NCBI RefSeq assembly: GCF_003025035.1
Contig: NZ_PYJN01000001.1
Location: forward strand, 1-64,000
DNA length: 64,000 nucleotides
Origin: Rhizobium sp. SEMIA4064
GTDB lineage: Bacteria; Pseudomonadota; Alphaproteobacteria; Rhizobiales; Rhizobiaceae
Direction: 5' to 3'
In this document: positions 50,663 to 60,129 of the stretch, piece by piece
How the letters are laid out: the number at the start of each line of letters is the position of its first letter
Numbering within the stretch: the stretch's first letter is position 1
Program-made: the position numbers and the translations under genes
Notes under the pieces: model-generated
Database searches by the model: none
Told to the model about the DNA's origin: nothing
What the model saw: the letters and a program-made list of their open reading frames with translations, nothing else

Positions 50663-50983
50663 TCAAGCGGCGCTGGAAATCCAGCTCTGCAGGGCGGTCT
50701 TGGGAGCGGCGCCAACCTTGATGTCGGCAACTTCGCCGGCCTTGAACATGGCAAGCGTCGGGATCGAGCGAACGCCGAACTGGGCAGCCAGTTCCGGGTT
50801 TTCATCGATGTTGAGCTTGGCGACCTTCACCTTGCCTTCGAACTGTACAGCGAGCTCTTCGAGAGCAGGCGCGATCATCTTGCACGGACCGCACCATTCG
50901 GCCCAGAAATCAACGACGACAGGCTCTGCGGACTGCAGGACTTCGGCAGCGAAGTTGGAGGTATCGACTTTAACGGTAGCCAT
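50663..50983 (-). CDS. trxA: Thioredoxin
   Basis: Cytosolic dithiol-disulfide oxidoreductase, 106 residues. The active site WCGPC is at residues 30-34 (C31 and C34) and the conserved cis-Pro is in [13 protein letters not shown] 50983 fits the family length. It lies 75 bases after addA on the same strand, so it may be read from its own promoter or through from addA. Confidence 0.98.
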   Translation of the reverse strand: MATVKVDTSNFAAEVLQSAEPVVVDFWAEWCGPCKMIAPALEELAVQFEGKVKVAKLNIDENPELAAQFGVRSIPTLAMFKAGEVADIKVGAAPKTALQSWISSAA

Positions 50984-51058
50984 AGGCTGCTCCTTACCAG
51001 GATTTGCGGGTTGCTAGATATGTGATGGTGCGGTGCCCAAATTTCAATATTTGGTATT

Positions 51059-54000
51059 TCACTTTGTTTTGAGCTCCGCAAGCGCCAATGCGAGCGCTTC
51101 TTGGGAGAGCGTATGGATCGAGGCGTTCTCGGTATAGACAAGCACGCAATCGATGCGTTTGCCGGGATAAAGCGGCGAAAGGATCTCGCGATAGATGGCA
51201 AGCTGTGCGCGGTGGGCGAAGGGAATCTCTTCGGCGACACGCGGCGGCACGCGATTCGTTTTGTAGTCGAGGATGACCACACGGTCGTCGAGTGCGGTCA
51301 GCCGGTCGATGCGGCCGGAGACGGCGTAGTTCTGATCGGCGAGCGTCAGCGTGCCCATGATCGAGACTTCGGCCTGGGCATGGGCGCTGAAAACGCCCTG
51401 CAGCTCTGGGTGCGACAGCAGCGCCATCACCGAGCCGATCAGCGCTTCGCGTTCGGCCTGCGGCCAGAAGCGCGCGGCTCGCTCGGCATAGCGCCGCGCG
51501 GCATCGGCGCGACCCGCCGGCGCGATCTCCGGCAAAGTCTGCAGCATGCGGTGAATGAAACGCCCCTTCTCCAAGGAGCGATCCGATTTGGCCTTCTCGG
51601 TGAACAAGGGTGAGGCGACAAGCAGATTGTCGGCCTCGTCGTCGATGATGGTGCCGGCACCGGAAGGGCTGAGCGGTCTGGGCAGGTTTCGCTGCGCCGG
51701 CAGCGGCCGGCACAGTCCCGCCGGCAACGCTCCTCGGTCCACAGCCGCTTCCACCTGTTCCATATGCTCGAAACTGCGCTCGACTTGGGTGACCCGCCAG
51801 CTCAATCCCTGCCATTCGCCGTCCGGTCCGGAGAAGGTGACAGGGGTGCAGCGCTCGCCATCCTGGCGCAGCGTCCGGGAAATCATAGCATGCCATGTAT
51901 CGGCGTTTTCGCGGATGCCGCGATAACCGCAGACGATCAGCCGATCGGCAGCCCGGGTCATGCCGACATAGAGCAGGCGGCGATATTCCTCCTCCGCTAG
52001 CGCTTGCAGCCTCGTCGCATCGGCCTGTGTCAGCGAGTTGGCGAGCGCGCTGACCGGCACCCAGACGGGCAGCGGGATTTCGCCCTTGCCGGTCTCGATC
52101 AGCCGCAGCTTGGGCAGATGCGTATGGGTAAAGGCTTTGCCGCCGCCATCGACGAGGAAGACGATCGGCGCTTCCAGGCCTTTGGAGGCATGCACCGTCA
52201 TGATGCGCACCTCGTTGCGGCCCTTATCCTGCTCACGCTTCACGGTCGGCGCTTCCAGCTCCAGCGTCGAGATGAAGGATTGCAAGCCCGGCAGGCCGGA
52301 GGTTTCGTGGTCCAGTGTGAAGGTCAGGAATTCATCGAGGATGTCGCTGACTTCGGTGCCGAGCCGCGCCAAGAACTGCCGCCGGCCACCGAAGCTGCCG
52401 AGAACGCGCGCGTAGAAGTCATGCACGGACAGGCTTTTAGACAGTGCCAAGAAGGTTTTCAGCCGGTCGACCGCATGGCGGAAGCGCTCATTGCCGTCGT
52501 CGGCGAATCTCTGCAGATGGCTCCAGACGCTTTCATCATCGCCACGATAGGCCGCGACCGCGAAAACATCGTCTTCGCCGAGATCGAACAGAGGGCTTTT
52601 CAAAAGTGCCGCCAGCGAAAGATCGTCTTCCGGCAGCAGCAGGAAACGGCCAAGCGCCAAAAGGTCCTGGATAGCAATGTGGCTGGTCAGCACCAGACGG
52701 TCGGCACCGGCGACGGGGATATTGTTGCGCCGCTTCAATGCTCGGGTCAGCGCGTTGACGAAGCTGTCGCGCTTGCGCACCAGCACAAGGATATCGCCGG
52801 CCTCGATGAAGCGGGCCTTTCCCTTCTCGATGATCGTCTCGCGGCCAATGATGTTGCCGATCGTCTGAGCCATTCGCCGCGCCAGGATCGCCGCCGGCGC
52901 ACTTTCCGGCGCCGAATCGAAGGGAGCCGTCCAGTCTTCTTCCTTCGCCAGTGGCTCCGGCGCAATCATCTCCCAGAGATCGACGGCGCCAGGATGACCG
53001 ATGCGGCTGGAGCGGTGCACGACCGGCTCGGCGGCGGCGCTGAGGCCGCGGGCGTTCTCGGGCGCCGTGAAGACATGGTCGACGGCAGCCAGCACATCGG
53101 CGGTCGAACGGAAGGAGAGCGGCAGGCGGATCGATGAAAACTGCTGGCCGCTGCTATCCACGCGCCTCCGCGTGCGATCGCTTTCCTCGGAGAACCGCTC
53201 GGGCCGCGCGCCCTGGAAGGAATAGATCGACTGCTTTTCGTCACCGACTGCGAAGATGGTCCTGAGGGTCGGGCGCGCGCTTTCGCCGGAGAAGAAGTCT
53301 TCTGCCAGCGATTGGATGACGCTCCACTGGATAGGACTAGTGTCCTGCGCCTCGTCGACGAGGATATGGTCTATGCCCTGGTCCAGCTTGTAGTGGATCC
53401 AGGGGCCGACATCTTTCTTGGTCAGGAGATCGGCGGTGCGGGTGATCAGGTCTTCGAAATCGAGCTGGCTGCGCCGCTTCTTCAATTCCTCATAGTCGCG
53501 GTTCAGCCGGTCGGCGAGTGTGAGCGCTGCCCGTGTGGCGCGATACATTCGCATCAGCTTCAGCCGGTCGCGACAGGCGACGACATGGGCGCGGGCGGCG
53601 GCAACGGCGTCGGCCAGCTCAGGCGCATCCGCCAGCATCGCCTTGACGAAAAACTGGCTATCCGACTTCGGTTCGCCCTTGGCGGTCAGCATGACCTTTT
53701 CGAGGATCTCCGCGCGGGCGATCGGGTTTGCCTCGCGTTTGGCAAGGCGTAGCCCGTAGGCGATATCCTGAGCTTTAGCCCCGCCCTTCAGATCGGCAAG
53801 GCTGAGATAAAGCTCCAGCGTCGAGCCGGAAAGGCCGGGCAGCGGCCAATATTGCTCCGCGATCCCGGCTTCCGTATCCTCAGGAGAAAGACCGAGCCGG
53901 GCGAGCAACGCAGCCTCGACGCCGCCCTTTCGTTCGGCTTCCGCCGTGAAGCGCCTGATAGCGTTGCGGTTGGCGACGATCTCGCCAAGCAATGTCTCCA

Positions 54001-54625
54001 AGCCTGATTCATCACCGAGATCAAGCACATAGGCGAAGGCCTCGGCAAGCTCGGCATTCGGATGTTGCGGCGTTGCCGTCAGCAGCGATCGACGGGCATC
54101 ATCCAGCAGGGTTGCCGCGGCCCGATCGTCGAGAACGGAGAAATGGCCGGCGACATTGGCTTCCAGCGGGAATTGATGCAGCAGCGCCTCGCAGAAGGCG
54201 TGAATCGTCTGGATTTTCAGACCGCCCGGCGTCTCCAATGCCTTGGCAAAGAGGCGGCGTGCCTCGGCAAGCTTCAAGAGACCCGGTTCCGCACCTTCGA
54301 TCTCGGCGATCCGCGCCTTCAGCTCTTCGTCCGGCAACGTTGCCCAGGCGGCCAGCCGATCGAAGACGCGGTTCGACATTTCGGAAGCGGCGGCCTTGGT
54401 GTAGGTGAGGCAGAGAATGGCCGACGGCCGCGCGCCGGCAAGCAACAGGCGGATGACGCGCTGCGTCAGGACATGCGTCTTGCCGGAACCGGCATTGGCC
54501 GAGACCCAGGCGGATCGTTCCGGATCGGAGGCAATGGATTGCTGCACCGTCGTCCAGCCGATCCAGACGCCGGGATCGTCGCTGTCGGGCAGGGCGGCCA
54601 GCTCGCCGTTGGAAAGCTCATTCAT
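51059..54625 (-). CDS. addA: AddA, double-strand break repair helicase-nuclease
   Basis: UvrD-type helicase and nuclease subunit of the AddAB recombination complex, 1188 residues. The Walker A motif is NAGSGKT (about 44-50), followed by helicase motif Ia with LCLTYTKAAASEM and motif II VDEAQDTSPIQW. Motif V is MTVHASKGLEAPIVFLVDGGG and motif VI VGMTRAADRLIVCG. The C-terminal nuclease domain has GRIDRLTALDDRVVILDYKTNR with the catalytic Asp and Lys. ATG 54625 overlaps addB by 8 bases; the two are translated together. Confidence 0.97.
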   Translation of the reverse strand: MNELSNGELAALPDSDDPGVWIGWTTVQQSIASDPERSAWVSANAGSGKTHVLTQRVIRLLLAGARPSAILCLTYTKAAASEMSNRVFDRLAAWATLPDEELKARIAEIEGAEPGLLKLAEARRLFAKALETPGGLKIQTIHAFCEALLHQFPLEANVAGHFSVLDDRAAATLLDDARRSLLTATPQHPNAELAEAFAYVLDLGDESGLETLLGEIVANRNAIRRFTAEAERKGGVEAALLARLGLSPEDTEAGIAEQYWPLPGLSGSTLELYLSLADLKGGAKAQDIAYGLRLAKREANPIARAEILEKVMLTAKGEPKSDSQFFVKAMLADAPELADAVAAARAHVVACRDRLKLMRMYRATRAALTLADRLNRDYEELKKRRSQLDFEDLITRTADLLTKKDVGPWIHYKLDQGIDHILVDEAQDTSPIQWSVIQSLAEDFFSGESARPTLRTIFAVGDEKQSIYSFQGARPERFSEESDRTRRRVDSSGQQFSSIRLPLSFRSTADVLAAVDHVFTAPENARGLSAAAEPVVHRSSRIGHPGAVDLWEMIAPEPLAKEEDWTAPFDSAPESAPAAILARRMAQTIGNIIGRETIIEKGKARFIEAGDILVLVRKRDSFVNALTRALKRRNNIPVAGADRLVLTSHIAIQDLLALGRFLLLPEDDLSLAALLKSPLFDLGEDDVFAVAAYRGDDESVWSHLQRFADDGNERFRHAVDRLKTFLALSKSLSVHDFYARVLGSFGGRRQFLARLGTEVSDILDEFLTFTLDHETSGLPGLQSFISTLELEAPTVKREQDKGRNEVRIMTVHASKGLEAPIVFLVDGGGKAFTHTHLPKLRLIETGKGEIPLPVWVPVSALANSLTQADATRLQALAEEEYRRLLYVGMTRAADRLIVCGYRGIRENADTWHAMISRTLRQDGERCTPVTFSGPDGEWQGLSWRVTQVERSFEHMEQVEAAVDRGALPAGLCRPLPAQRNLPRPLSPSGAGTIIDDEADNLLVASPLFTEKAKSDRSLEKGRFIHRMLQTLPEIAPAGRADAARRYAERAARFWPQAEREALIGSVMALLSHPELQGVFSAHAQAEVSIMGTLTLADQNYAVSGRIDRLTALDDRVVILDYKTNRVPPRVAEEIPFAHRAQLAIYREILSPLYPGKRIDCVLVYTENASIHTLSQEALALALAELKTK

Positions 54626-57600
54626 CGCCGCCTCCCTCCTGCTCGGTCTCCGCCGTCGACCATTCGGAGACGCGGGCGAGGTGATCGTAGTCGCCGCCAT
54701 ATTCGAATTGCTGGGCAGGGATCAGCCGTGACGAGAAGCCCTTTTCGCCGGATTGTAGCAGGGTGACGAATTTGACGAGCTGGTCCATCGACTCCTCGGC
54801 CAGATCCATAGCCGACTTTGTTTCCGTCTTGCCGCCGCGGCCGGAAAGTTCGTTGTTGACCTGATCGACCTTGAAGCGGTCGCCAGGCCTCAGCCGGACA
54901 TAGAGCAGGTTTTCCGGAACGAGCGGGCCGACATTGCGGAAAGCGCCAGCCTTGAGGGCATAGGCTTCCAGCGCCAATTGCGGATCGAGCAGCGCGCGGG
55001 CCTGCGCCGGGGAGGGATTATAGCCGGTCTTGTAGTCGATGATATCGGCGGCTTTGCTGCCTTTGAAATCGATGCGGTCGGCAACGCCGGTCAGGCGAAT
55101 GCCGATCGGCTCGATCTCGACGCCGGCCGGCACTTCCGTTGCCGTCGTGCGGATCTCCGGTCGCCGTTCCGTTTCCCAGGCGAGGAAGGCGCGGGCCACT
55201 TCGCGGAAACGCGGCCGCCAGACGCTGTCGATATGAACAGGCAGTTGTTCGGCATCGAAAAGCTCGGCGACGATACGATCCATAGCCAGCGAGGCATCCG
55301 GTGTTCCCGCGATATGACCCTCACGGATAAAGCGATCGATGATCTTGTGATAGAGCGTGCCGCGCTCCGCCGGGCCGGGATCGCGGTTGAAGGGAGCGAT
55401 CGGGTCGAGCCGCAGGACGCGTCGGGCGTAGATCGCATAGGGATCGCGGCGAAGGCGGCCAACCTCGCTGAAGGAATAGCTTTTCGGCTGCAGCTCGGCC
55501 GGCGGTTTCGGAGAGGGCCTTGCCGCCGGGGCCTGGTTTTCGCCCTCGTCGATCATGCCGGCCCAGTGGCGGTATTGATCTCCGCGCGCCTTCAATTCTC
55601 CGGCAAATGTCTTGCCGCCCAGCGCCATCAGCCGCTGCAGCCATCGCGACGCCACCGTCGGGGTCGAGCCCTGTCGCAGTGCACGCGAATAGATCAGGTC
55701 GCGCGTCCCGTTCGCCATTTCAAAATCGTGGGCGAGCTGACCGATGCGGCGCTCCGGCGGCTCCAGGCCGATCTCGGTCTTCATCGTGCGGGAGATGAAG
55801 GGATTGTTGGCGGTCTGGCCCGGCCAGGAGCCCTCGTTGAGCCCGCCGAGAATCAGCGTATCGACGCTTTGCAGGCGCGCTTCCAGCGTACCGAAGATGA
55901 ATAGGCGAGGATGGCTCAGCGCCCGCGGCTTGACTGCCTGACCGGCGGAGAGCGCAGCCATGATATCGATCCACTGCGGCCCATCCGCTTCGAGCTGGCC
56001 GTCGGTGTCCATGACCTCCTTCAGTAAGCTCGCCAGCGTATCGCCGGCCTCACCGGACCAGAGTCCGGCCAGATTGCCACGCTCATCAGCGGCAACGGCC
56101 TCAAGGGCGCGTCCCGTCCGGTCGGCCCATTCGGACAGCGTGGGAAGTCCGGCGGATGAGGGCGATAGCGCGGAAGCCAGCGGCTCGCATGCCATAGTGA
56201 TCTTTCGAGCCAACGCGTGTGCGTGCCCTACGGCTTCCGAGGACAGGGATTTGCGCCACTGCGGCGGATGACGGTCCATCGCCTGTTCGGTGAGCTGCCG
56301 GTCGAGCAGGGACTCCAGCGTGCCGATATCGACATCGGCGATGCCGCCTCTCAAGGCGAGGATTTCCAGCGCATCGACGCCAAGCTGCAACGCATCCGGG
56401 CCAAGGCCGAAACGGGCGAGGGGATGCTTGATGAGCGAGACGATAGCAACGGGATCGCCCGGGCGAAGCGTCGCCTCCAGCAGCAATTGCAGCAGCGCCC
56501 CTTGCGGCGTGGCGGCAAGCGGCGTGCCGGCCGAATCGTCGGCGGTGATGCCGAAGCGGGCGAGCTCCGCCGTCACCCGCCGCGCGAGGTTGCGGTCCGG
56601 TGTGATCAATGCCGCTTGGCTCTCGCCGCCGTTGCGCCCCGGTTTCTCCAGCGCGAGCCGCAAGGCGATGGCGATTGCCGTGGCCTCCTCGCGCTCGTTC
56701 GTAGCCTCGATCAGCGCGACCTCGGCGAAGGCTCGTGCAATAGCGTCCGGCGCCAGTGTTTTTTGCCATGCACCCCAGCCGCTGGTCGCTTTCGCCGGCG
56801 CCAACGCGCGCGACAGGACCTCGGCGCGCATTTGCATGCTCTCCGGCGCTTCGGCGACGGTTTCCACGTCGCTTCGTTCCACGCGCAGCCGCTTCAACAG
56901 CAGCGACAGGCCATATTGCGAATGGCTGCGCGTTGTCGGATCGACCCTTCCGCTGGTGCTCGTCTCCGGGGCCACAAGCCGCCAATCCTCTTCCGGCATC
57001 GTGAGATCGAGGCCCGGCAGCACGATGACGCCCTGCGGCAGCGAGGCGACGGCGGCAATCAGCTCTGCCGTTGCCGGCACGGAACCGGTGGAACCGGCGA
57101 TGATGATCGGTCCGGCATGCTGCACCGTGGCGAGCCGCTGCGCTTCGGCACGCAGGATGGCATTGCGGTGCCGGGCGGGCGAGGATTTGCCCAGTTCTTC
57201 CAGCCGTGCCGGCCAGAAGGCGCTGGCGATCTGCAGGAATTCGGCCGTCAGTTGCCACCAAAGCGCATGGTCTTCGGCGCTGAGATTGCCAAGATCGGCC
57301 CAGTCGCGATCCTCGGTCTCGATGGAATCGATAAGTTCGGCCAGATTGCGTGCCAACCAGATGGCATCCGCCGGGCTTGCCGGAGCGACGAGCGGCGAAT
57401 CCGAATGAATGTCACGGACGATCTGCGGCAGCCTGTTACGCCAGGCAAGGATCAGCCGCGCCAGTTCCAGGAGCCGCGCGGTATTGGCGAGCGGCTGCGC
57501 CAGATCGGCGGTGGCGGGCAGTGCCTCTTCGAAATAGCCGCTATCGTCGTCGGTCTCGCCGAGCGGGCGGATCACCGGCAGGATCGCGGAGCGACCGCCG

Positions 57601-57806
57601 AGCAGATCGACGAATTCCGAACGCAGCACGCGCGCGGCACGCCTTGTCGGCAGGAAGATGGTGACCTTGGCAAGCGATAGCGGATCGCCGGGATCGTGGC
57701 GAAAGTGCTCGGTCAGCCGGCCGTCGCAGAGCGCGCTGGCAAGGGTCCTCAGAAAGGGCAGGCCTGCCGGGATCGTCAGAATACGTTGCCGGTGCCCGCC
57801 CGTCAT
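54618..57806 (-). CDS. addB: AddB, double-strand break repair protein
   Basis: Second subunit of AddAB, 1062 residues, which scans for Chi and supplies a nuclease. The C-terminal nuclease domain is seen in AADIIDYKTGYNPSPAQARA with the catalytic Asp and Lys, and the SFSEVGRLRRDPYAIYARR block precedes it. No Walker A motif is evident in the N-terminal helicase-like half, as expected for an inactive AddB helicase. Only two cysteines occur in the whole protein, neither in the nuclease region, so the iron-sulfur cluster of Bacillus AddB is missing. Confidence 0.93.
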   Translation of the reverse strand: MTGGHRQRILTIPAGLPFLRTLASALCDGRLTEHFRHDPGDPLSLAKVTIFLPTRRAARVLRSEFVDLLGGRSAILPVIRPLGETDDDSGYFEEALPATADLAQPLANTARLLELARLILAWRNRLPQIVRDIHSDSPLVAPASPADAIWLARNLAELIDSIETEDRDWADLGNLSAEDHALWWQLTAEFLQIASAFWPARLEELGKSSPARHRNAILRAEAQRLATVQHAGPIIIAGSTGSVPATAELIAAVASLPQGVIVLPGLDLTMPEEDWRLVAPETSTSGRVDPTTRSHSQYGLSLLLKRLRVERSDVETVAEAPESMQMRAEVLSRALAPAKATSGWGAWQKTLAPDAIARAFAEVALIEATNEREEATAIAIALRLALEKPGRNGGESQAALITPDRNLARRVTAELARFGITADDSAGTPLAATPQGALLQLLLEATLRPGDPVAIVSLIKHPLARFGLGPDALQLGVDALEILALRGGIADVDIGTLESLLDRQLTEQAMDRHPPQWRKSLSSEAVGHAHALARKITMACEPLASALSPSSAGLPTLSEWADRTGRALEAVAADERGNLAGLWSGEAGDTLASLLKEVMDTDGQLEADGPQWIDIMAALSAGQAVKPRALSHPRLFIFGTLEARLQSVDTLILGGLNEGSWPGQTANNPFISRTMKTEIGLEPPERRIGQLAHDFEMANGTRDLIYSRALRQGSTPTVASRWLQRLMALGGKTFAGELKARGDQYRHWAGMIDEGENQAPAARPSPKPPAELQPKSYSFSEVGRLRRDPYAIYARRVLRLDPIAPFNRDPGPAERGTLYHKIIDRFIREGHIAGTPDASLAMDRIVAELFDAEQLPVHIDSVWRPRFREVARAFLAWETERRPEIRTTATEVPAGVEIEPIGIRLTGVADRIDFKGSKAADIIDYKTGYNPSPAQARALLDPQLALEAYALKAGAFRNVGPLVPENLLYVRLRPGDRFKVDQVNNELSGRGGKTETKSAMDLAEESMDQLVKFVTLLQSGEKGFSSRLIPAQQFEYGGDYDHLARVSEWSTAETEQEGGGDE

Positions 57807-57809
57807 CCG

Positions 57810-58541
57810 TCACGCAAACGCCCGGAAAGTCCGGATCGTTTCCTCCGCCTCGCCGATCGCCTCCGGCGTGCCGACGGTCAGCCAATGGCCGTCGAGCATC
57901 GTGCCGTAAAGCCGGCCCTTGGCGATCGCCTTGTCGAAATAGATGTTGATGTTGAAGGCATCATTGGGCGCATCATCAAGAAGGGATGGGTTCATGACAA
58001 AGGCACCGGCATAGACGACGCCGTTGTGCTGGGCGTCGCGATAGCGTGTGAGGCGACCGTCGTCAGCTATGCTGAAGTCATTCTTGCCGTTATGCCCTGT
58101 GGTTCTTTCCAGCTCGACGCACAGCATAGCCATGTCCATACGCTTCTCGTCGTAGAATCCGGCTAATTGTTCGAGGTTCGTTGGGTGACCGGGCTTCTCA
58201 CCGATCCAGAACAAGTCGGCATTCATGACGAAAACCCGATCGCGGTCTAGCAGCTTCAGTCCTTTGACGATGCCGCCGCCATTGTTCATCAGAGCTTCCC
58301 GCTCGTCGGATATCAGGATTTCAAGGCCGCGATAGCTGCGCAGATGCGCCTCCATCTGGTCCGCATGGTGATGGACGTTCACGACGGCTCGCTCCACGCC
58401 GGCTTCGGCCAGCGCATCCAGCGCATAATCGATCATCGGCTTACCCGCGATCTTTACCAGCGGCTTCGGAATGGTGTCGGTCACTGGCCGCATGCGGGTT
58501 CCAAGCCCCGCCGCCAATACTATGGCTTGTCTGATAGTCAT
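57810..58541 (-). CDS. murU: Nucleotidyltransferase, MurU-like (MurNAc-1-phosphate uridylyltransferase type)
   Basis: A 243-residue sugar-nucleotide transferase with the AAGLGTRMRP signature (about 10-19), IPKPLVKIAGKPMIDY, and a VFVMNADLFWIG segment with the metal-binding Asp. In Pseudomonas, MurU makes UDP-MurNAc from MurNAc-1-phosphate made by AmgK. The gene just upstream on this strand encodes an AmgK-like domain, so recycling of wall MurNAc is the likely role. It is 3 bases from addB. Confidence 0.82.
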   Translation of the reverse strand: MTIRQAIVLAAGLGTRMRPVTDTIPKPLVKIAGKPMIDYALDALAEAGVERAVVNVHHHADQMEAHLRSYRGLEILISDEREALMNNGGGIVKGLKLLDRDRVFVMNADLFWIGEKPGHPTNLEQLAGFYDEKRMDMAMLCVELERTTGHNGKNDFSIADDGRLTRYRDAQHNGVVYAGAFVMNPSLLDDAPNDAFNINIYFDKAIAKGRLYGTMLDGHWLTVGTPEAIGEAEETIRTFRAFA

Positions 58542-58617
58542 CTCGTCTCGAATTTGTGATTCGCTCAGCTTTCTTCCTTTAGCACATCGGAGGAAAACCG
58601 TCGCCGCTCTCGGGCAG

Positions 58618-60129
58618 CTAGACGCCGCCTATGCCAGTCCTTGCACACCATTCGCGCAAGGGAACGAGCGTTTCGTGTTCGAAAGCGATGGCGAGATAGG
58701 CGAGCGTGCGCGGCATATGCTTCATGTAGCCGGGCTTGCTGTCGCGCTGCAGCAGCCGCACCCAGAGGCCGGCGAGCTTGCAATTGCGCTGCGCCGACAT
58801 GATCGCCCAGCTCTTCAAAAACTTCGCTTCGTCGAAACCGCCTTGGGCATGCCGGAGCGATAGATAATCCGCCATCAACTGATCGTGCAGATCGCGTTCG
58901 ATGGTAACGCGCGCATCCTGAACGATGGAGGCGAGGTCGTAGGCGGTCGGCCCGATCATCGCGTCCTGGAAATCGATGAGGCCGATTCGCTGGATGTCTT
59001 TTTCCTTGGCTCGCCAGATGATGTTCGGCGAGTGGAAATCGCGCAGCAGCAGGTTCTTTTCCGTATCGTCCAGTTCATCGATCAGGCCGTTCCAGATCGC
59101 CAGGTAGTCCGCCCGTTCCTCATCGCTCGCCGGCGCGCCGCGTTTCCAGGGCAGATGCCAGTCGATGAGCAGCCGCGCTTCCATCGTCATGGCCGTCCGG
59201 TCGAAATCCGGAATATGATGGACATGATCCGGCGTGACCGGGATATCCTGCGGGATATCAAGGCTATGCAGATGCGCCAGGCAGGCGACGCTTGCCCGAT
59301 AGCGTTCGGCAATCGGCTTGCCTTCTGCGTTAAGCACGCCATCGGTGCCGAGATCCTCGATCAACAGAATGCCCTGGTCGTAGTCGGCCGCGAAGATCTC
59401 CGGCGCTGCAAAGCCGTTTTCGCGCAGCACATTGGCGATCGCCACGAACGGATAGGCGTCCCAGGCGAGATGCGCGACCTTCGGATAGGACTTTCCGGCA
59501 AGCACGGGCGGTCCCTCTGGCAGTCGCGGCCAATCCATCAGGATCACGCGCTTGCCGCCGCCATGCGGATGGATGGACTCATAGGCGCGCAGCGAAGCGT
59601 CGCCCGTCAGGAAACGGCGCTCGGCGCCGGCATAGCCATGTGCATCGAGGAAAGCGCGGATCGCCAGAACGCGCTGGATGCGGGCGAATTGCTTGGCCGG
59701 CGCCGTGATCGTCGCTCGACGGCCTTCGCCCTCATGTTCGAGTCTGAGATCGATACGTTCTTTCGGCAGTTCGCCTTCGGCCATCTCCGGCCATTCCACC
59801 AGGCAGACGCCGGTCTGCAGCGCCTCGTCGAAGCCGAGTTCGTCGAGTTCGCTCGGGTCGCCTAAGCGATAGAGATCGAAATGCGAGACCGGGATGCGCA
59901 GCTCGTAGGATTGCACGAGCGTGAAGGTCGGGCTTGGCACGTCCAGCTCGGCATCGTCAGCCATGGCGCGCAGGAGGGCACGCGCCAGCGACGATTTGCC
60001 GGCGCCGAGATCACCCGACAGCGCCAGGCAATCGCCGGCCTTGAGCGCCAGCGCCAGATCCTCGCCCAAGCGAGTGGTTGCCGCGTCGTCTGCCAGGAAA
60101 AGGGAGATGCTGGTGTTCGCTGCTGTCAT
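58618..60129 (-). CDS. tsaE: TsaE and AmgK-like kinase fusion protein
   Basis: A 503-residue two-domain protein. Residues 1-150 are TsaE, the ATPase that supports t6A tRNA modification, with Walker A GDLGAGKSS (39-47) and DLYRLGDPSELDELGFDEAL. Residues about 165-503 are an aminoglycoside-phosphotransferase-like kinase: the catalytic Asp is D364 and the metal Asn is N369 in LRDFHSPN, and D386 is in the DFQDA motif. It is AmgK-like. TsaE and AmgK are separate genes in many bacteria. Its start overlaps the DivL-like gene by 4 bases and a MurU-like gene is 76 bases downstream. Confidence 0.88.
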   Translation of the reverse strand: MTAANTSISLFLADDAATTRLGEDLALALKAGDCLALSGDLGAGKSSLARALLRAMADDAELDVPSPTFTLVQSYELRIPVSHFDLYRLGDPSELDELGFDEALQTGVCLVEWPEMAEGELPKERIDLRLEHEGEGRRATITAPAKQFARIQRVLAIRAFLDAHGYAGAERRFLTGDASLRAYESIHPHGGGKRVILMDWPRLPEGPPVLAGKSYPKVAHLAWDAYPFVAIANVLRENGFAAPEIFAADYDQGILLIEDLGTDGVLNAEGKPIAERYRASVACLAHLHSLDIPQDIPVTPDHVHHIPDFDRTAMTMEARLLIDWHLPWKRGAPASDEERADYLAIWNGLIDELDDTEKNLLLRDFHSPNIIWRAKEKDIQRIGLIDFQDAMIGPTAYDLASIVQDARVTIERDLHDQLMADYLSLRHAQGGFDEAKFLKSWAIMSAQRNCKLAGLWVRLLQRDSKPGYMKHMPRTLAYLAIAFEHETLVPLREWCARTGIGGV

